From Methylobacter sp. (lineage in GTDB: Bacteria > Pseudomonadota > Gammaproteobacteria > Methylococcales > Methylomonadaceae), in NCBI GenBank assembly GCA_028714995.1, contig JAQTLI010000016.1, positions 1-15,090 of the forward strand: 15,090 bases of DNA, read 5' to 3'. The translations under genes were made by a program, and so were the position numbers. This document shows, in pieces, positions 11,570-15,090 of this stretch. The notes beneath the pieces are model-generated. The model searched no databases. It was not told the origin of the DNA and saw only the letters and a program-made list of their open reading frames with translations. Position 1 is the first letter of the stretch. The number at the start of each line of letters is the position of its first letter.

Positions 11570-13516
11570 TTAATTTGGTATCACACCTTTCAACGGCTGA
11601 ATCTCTGGATTATCGAAAGCTGGAGCTGACAGGGGATAGAGCAGATTGATGCGGTGTCCCTGCGGATTCGCTGTCATTTTAGGCAGCGTTTTCAGGTAAC
11701 GCACCACAATTTCGCTGACGTCCAGCGGCTTACCATTTTCGTCCTTCACAACGTCAATAGAGCTGTCTGGTGTAGCGCAAGATCCGCAGTTGTTGATGGT
11801 CTTAGGATCATCTGCATACCAGTAGCCTGCGACGGAATACGGCACTGATATCGCATGCGGTGCAACGTATTTGCCTTCATCTTTGGGGTCGATAGCTTTC
11901 CCGCCGATCTTGATGTTTGAGCCACTTGAGCCATAAGGCGCATACACATCCAAATCGAAGGTCACGTTGCTGTAGCCGAACATCCATCCGCCAGTCCAAA
12001 GGCCCGGTACAGTCGAGAACGAACCACGGGTGGAATTCTCGATCTGTTTTTTGAGCTGATTGCCAAAGATCGGATATACCTTGGCAATGCGCGCACCTAT
12101 AGGCAAATAGTGGTAAATATCCGACATGGTGATCGGGCCTGGTACAACATGGGTGCCGTAACGAAAACCGCGAATAGTCGCAAAATCCGAACCAGCAGCC
12201 CAGCGCATCGCATCAGCTATCAGATCATGAGAGCTGCCCTCGATGACACCAAGATTATCCGTTTTGCCATCACTGAAGTTTGAGCGATGCAAAGCCACGT
12301 CGGTATAGCCCACCACGGTATCTACAGGGCGCAACAAAGTGCTGGTGTTGCCCCCAATTGTTACCGTCTGACCCTCAATAAAAGTGCCGCTTACAAAAGG
12401 CGCACGTACTTCTGCAATCTTGCGTGCGACTGCCGCATTTTCCTTGATCTCGTCTGTGATGATGTGCGGCGTCCATTTCCAGCTCAGTTTGCCATCCCCT
12501 GGAAGCTTATGATCTTTTTTAACCTTGAGGCGAATCTCACCCAGCATGGTGCCATCCTGGCCTTCTTCTACCAGGACGGTGCCGGTTTTAAGTACAATAG
12601 GCTTGATGGTGCGTTCGTGCATGTCCGCGTTCAGAATGAAGTCAACGCCAGGGTATCTGGAAGCAAGATCGATAGTCCTTGCCAGTTCAAGTTCCGAGAT
12701 CATCACAATGATGTCAACATGCTCGACATTACGCAGTTCATTAATGTAGTAAGGCATTTCGTTTTCACCATCGGTGTATACGAAACCCTTGGTGACAACC
12801 GGACCGACCGCGCGAATGGCTCGCGCTGTAGTCATGCCCAGAACGCCGACTTTTACGCCGTTGATTGTTTTCACGATATAAGGCGGTAATGGACGCTGAC
12901 CTGCCAGCTTGGGATAGGGGGTAGTGGCATCGGTCGATGGAAAATCGATATAGCCAGGCACACCGATCGTCTTTTTGTCCACGCCAAGCGCCGGACGATC
13001 CGATACGCCAGGTTCGGCAGAAACCTGGCCGGGACAGAGAGGTTCGGATACACCGGCGCAGACATAATATAGGTTGGCGGCGACGGTCTTGGTATCAAGC
13101 AGCGGCGGCTTACCGGGTGTGCCGACGAAAGTTTCCAGGAACCGTTCAGGCCCATAGAGATAATCCCAGTTACCCGGCTCGTCGAAGTCAGGCTTCAGAA
13201 GATTCATTACATCAATCAGCGCCTGGCCTCGTGTAAACATTGCTTCGGCAGACCCTTGCAGGGTATCGCCTGTATTGAAATAGAGTGTCTTTCCAGGATT
13301 GGCTTTTCGGATATGATTGATGACGGTCGCCATACGCGCAAGACCTCCTTCCATGCGGCCGGTGGTGTCGCTACGAACATTGTGCCTGGGCACAAGGTGG
13401 CCGTGGATATCGCCAGAATGAATCAGCGTGAGTTCGCCGCTTCCGGCAAAGGCTGCGCCAGACATCATCAATCCGGCCAGTACGGTTAATTTTCCTGCAA
13501 AAAAACCACTTCTCAT
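11570..13516 (-). CDS. Exported metallophosphatase/5'-nucleotidase family protein, SoxB-like
   Basis: The 648-aa protein has a Sec signal peptide (KLTVLAGLMMSGAAFA, cleaved near residue 24). The calcineurin-like domain follows: S-G-D36-I-H38-G-H, then N-T-G-D84-T-L-Q-G, then P-G-N116-W-D-Y. A 5'-nucleotidase C-terminal domain starts around residue 400 (VVGYTDVALHRSNF) and includes a GLWTGGWMFGY segment. The NHE motif of UshA-type enzymes is N-W-D here, and the W resembles what I recall of SoxB. The later histidine positions also differ: ISE275LE where LSHxG is usual, and NAD298MH300 where GHxH is usual. Cysteines (YVCAGVSEPLC, NNCGSC) suggest periplasmic disulfides. It probably hydrolyses phosphoesters or a sulfur conjugate in the periplasm; the substrate is uncertain. 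No sox neighbours are present, and the gene is flanked by IS110-family elements. Confidence 0.85.
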   Translation of the reverse strand: MRSGFFAGKLTVLAGLMMSGAAFAGSGELTLIHSGDIHGHLVPRHNVRSDTTGRMEGGLARMATVINHIRKANPGKTLYFNTGDTLQGSAEAMFTRGQALIDVMNLLKPDFDEPGNWDYLYGPERFLETFVGTPGKPPLLDTKTVAANLYYVCAGVSEPLCPGQVSAEPGVSDRPALGVDKKTIGVPGYIDFPSTDATTPYPKLAGQRPLPPYIVKTINGVKVGVLGMTTARAIRAVGPVVTKGFVYTDGENEMPYYINELRNVEHVDIIVMISELELARTIDLASRYPGVDFILNADMHERTIKPIVLKTGTVLVEEGQDGTMLGEIRLKVKKDHKLPGDGKLSWKWTPHIITDEIKENAAVARKIAEVRAPFVSGTFIEGQTVTIGGNTSTLLRPVDTVVGYTDVALHRSNFSDGKTDNLGVIEGSSHDLIADAMRWAAGSDFATIRGFRYGTHVVPGPITMSDIYHYLPIGARIAKVYPIFGNQLKKQIENSTRGSFSTVPGLWTGGWMFGYSNVTFDLDVYAPYGSSGSNIKIGGKAIDPKDEGKYVAPHAISVPYSVAGYWYADDPKTINNCGSCATPDSSIDVVKDENGKPLDVSEIVVRYLKTLPKMTANPQGHRINLLYPLSAPAFDNPEIQPLKGVIPN

Positions 13517-13906
13517 TTGTACTCACTCACTACGCTCAAGTTAAGAATGAACTCTAGTCCTCTGCAACCAAGACTAGAATCCGATTTATGTTTCAACATA
13601 CCTATCCTTTTGGCACACCAATATACTACCGATAGTATCAACAACGTAGTGTTGACGCTATAGATCACAATATGTAGTAGGTTGGTGTGTAAACCCGATA
13701 TGCATGGTTTCAACAAGGCATTTACGATGTTCCCTTTGGAATATTTCATGTTTTTGGATACGGTCAGAGAGGTGCAGACCTGCTGGTGTGGGCTCTTCAA
13801 CATTCGGTACGGTAATATGGTTTGACCCGTAGGAATTAACGTATCCAAATATAATGATATTCTAATATCTCAATAATAACCACTCCGTCTCACATCAACA
13901 TAAGCC
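13517..13906. other. Intergenic region upstream of the exported phosphatase
   Basis: The region holds the ribosome-binding site (weak GAG) of the phosphatase gene and the 76-bp nested inverted repeat. From 13840 it is AT-rich up to the presumed end of the IS1111-type element. The overlapping minus-strand ORF 13513-13848 is not believed because it is built on the inverted repeat. Confidence 0.4.
13614..13689. repeat. 76-bp nested inverted repeat
   Basis: The outer arms, 16 bp each (13614-13629 and 13674-13689), start CACACCAA and end TTGGTGTG, with 14 of 16 paired plus a G-T. The inner arms ATAGTATCAACA (13632-13643) and TGTTGACGCTAT (13650-13661) have 10 of 12 paired plus a G-T, around an ACGTAG loop. 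It lies about 100 bases upstream of the phosphatase start. Confidence 0.7.
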
Positions 13907-14193
13907 GGATTAGACATAGATGGTCGCCCCAGTTTGTCAAGCTTTCAATCGGTAGTGGCGAGAGAAGAGATTACAGCCATAGATCCGGACTTTGTTGAGA
14001 CCGAAGCCTCTGTCCCCGATGGAATGCGCTGACCGAATCCTCTACAAAACGGCGCACTCGAAGTGCCTTGTCTAGTTCAGGGTGTTTCGGTCACGGTCTA
14101 ACCTGTCTTGCCATCACGTCATGATTGCCTGGGCAATCGGTGGAGTTAATCCTCTTTGTTCAATGTAGTGCGATTCTAAATCGTCCGGTTCGG
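13907..14193 (-). ncRNA. Non-coding 3' end of the IS1111-type element (candidate seekRNA region)
   Basis: 287 bases follow the transposase stop and hold no ORF. The segment around GACATAGATGGTCGCCCC (from about 13912) resembles, from memory, the tips of IS1111-group elements and probably marks the element end. In that group the guide RNA is encoded on the 3' side of the transposase. The RNA itself was not folded or matched. Confidence 0.4.
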
Positions 14194-15090
14194 TTATGCA
14201 GCGGCCTTAGCCGGTGCGTAATCGGATCGGAATTCTCTTTTTTGTGCCAGAAGCGCCCAAACAACGCGGGCATTCTTGTTGGCCAGCGCCACGGCAACGA
14301 TATTTTTATTCCGCCTGACCACTAACTGGTTGAGCCAGTCATTGGCTTGTTCACGTTTGTGTTCCGATACACGGATCACCGCCCGAGCGCCGTGGATCAA
14401 CAGTGTTCGGAGGTAGGTGTCGCCCCGCTTGCTGATGCCCAGCAACGTCTGCTTGCCACCCGTGGAGTGCTGTCGAGGAACCAATCCCAACCAAGCCGCT
14501 AATTGCCGTCCATTCTCGAAGCTCTTGGCGTCACCAATAGATGCTACCAAGGCACTGGCTGTTATCGGCCCTATACCAGGAATATCGGCCAGCTTGAGAC
14601 TCAGTTCATTTTCTTTGTGCCATAGCTGAATCTGCCCGCTCAGTTCGTCAACCTGACGATCCAGTTCTTTCAGATGATCGCCCAACCGCTGTAGCAGTTG
14701 CCGAAACACCCCCGGCAGATCGTTTTCGCCGTCTTCGAGGATATCTGGCAAACGCTTGGCAATGTTGTTGATACCGACTGGAATTACGATACCGTACTCG
14801 GCCAGCAGTCCGCGTATTTGGTTCGCCTGCGCGGTGCGTCCTTTGACGAAGCCCTGGCGGGCACGGTGCAAAGACAGCACGGCCTGTTGCTCACCAGTCT
14901 TAACCGGCACGAAGCGCATGGAAGGACGACTGACTGCCTCACAAATCGCCTCGGCGTCCGCTGCATCGTTCTTGTTCGTCTTCACGTAAGGCTTGACGAA
15001 TTGCGGGGCCATTAGCTTGACTGTATGTCCAAGTTCCTTGAGCTTCCTAGCCCAATAATGTGCGCTTCCACAGGCTTCCATCCCGATCAG
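14194..15090 (-). CDS. IS110-family (IS1111-type) transposase, N-terminus outside window
   Basis: The frame is open to the window edge: bases 15082-15090 add L-I-G before the first internal Met, so 299 residues are visible and the first part of the RuvC-like domain is missing. Seen are G-M-E-A-C-G-S-A-H-Y-W (Glu of the DEDD set), K-N-D-A-A-D-A-E (the two aspartates), the helix-hairpin-helix-like IPGIGPITASALVASIG, and the C-terminal GISKRGDTYLRTLLIHGARA. The ending (VALANKNARVVWALLAQ) is typical of the IS1111 subgroup, whose proteins are about 340 aa. It is not closely similar to the other IS110-family protein at 10162. No frameshift is seen. The stop is at 14194-14196. Confidence 0.92.
   Translation of the reverse strand: MIGMEACGSAHYWARKLKELGHTVKLMAPQFVKPYVKTNKNDAADAEAICEAVSRPSMRFVPVKTGEQQAVLSLHRARQGFVKGRTAQANQIRGLLAEYGIVIPVGINNIAKRLPDILEDGENDLPGVFRQLLQRLGDHLKELDRQVDELSGQIQLWHKENELSLKLADIPGIGPITASALVASIGDAKSFENGRQLAAWLGLVPRQHSTGGKQTLLGISKRGDTYLRTLLIHGARAVIRVSEHKREQANDWLNQLVVRRNKNIVAVALANKNARVVWALLAQKREFRSDYAPAKAAA

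Noticed and set aside
12287..12889. 200-codon + strand ORF antisense to the phosphatase gene
   Set aside because: It is a shadow of a well-supported coding frame with recognisable domains.
13513..13848. 111-codon minus-strand ORF overlapping the phosphatase start
   Set aside because: It spans the 76-bp inverted repeat, has poor composition and no ribosome-binding site.

Overview
The window looks like accessory DNA of a gammaproteobacterium. The lineage cannot be fixed from sequence alone; a methanotroph or sulfur oxidiser would fit the SoxB-like enzyme and the IS content, but this is inference. No tRNA, rRNA or CRISPR array was seen. Left third (1-5781, + strand): a block of small hypothetical genes with a TOPRIM/zinc primase-like protein (2382-3464), two small secreted-protein genes and a YdjM/DUF457-type membrane hydrolase remnant. 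Gene order, overlapping starts and protein types are those of an integrative conjugative element (ICE) or related plasmid backbone. Three genes (268, 766, 2158) share one leader architecture: a nested hairpin, then a strand that can pair either with the hairpin's 5' arm or with the ribosome-binding site. The bases differ between the copies while pairing is kept, which suggests a structured RNA switch. This is the strongest candidate here for a little-described system. From about 4228 on the backbone decays: one frameshifted secreted-protein gene, a hydrolase pseudogene with a frameshift in a T-run plus two in-frame TAG codons, and an unknown gene with another in-frame TAG. Middle (5782-9339): gene-poor sequence, then a complete 816-bp IS1-family element (6278-7093) whose ends, 8-bp target duplication and frameshift site are all visible. 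Next come a full-length Fic protein (minus strand), a spacer with a 27-bp inverted repeat and a 29-bp dyad made of two consensus DnaA boxes, a possible truncated small gene, a 128-aa zinc-binding hypothetical protein, and a perfect 42-bp palindrome. Right third (9340-15090): hairpin-rich non-coding sequence, an IS110-type transposase (10162-11403), an exported metallophosphatase/5'-nucleotidase-like protein with altered metal-ligand positions (11570-13516), a 76-bp nested inverted repeat, and an IS1111-type IS110-family transposase running off the window end. Both IS110-family genes have adjacent non-coding DNA that could encode their guide (bridge/seek) RNAs. Overall this is a mobile-element backbone eroding at one side and joined to an IS-rich island. 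The Fic protein, the 128-aa protein and the exported phosphatase are the main intact cargo or chromosomal genes.
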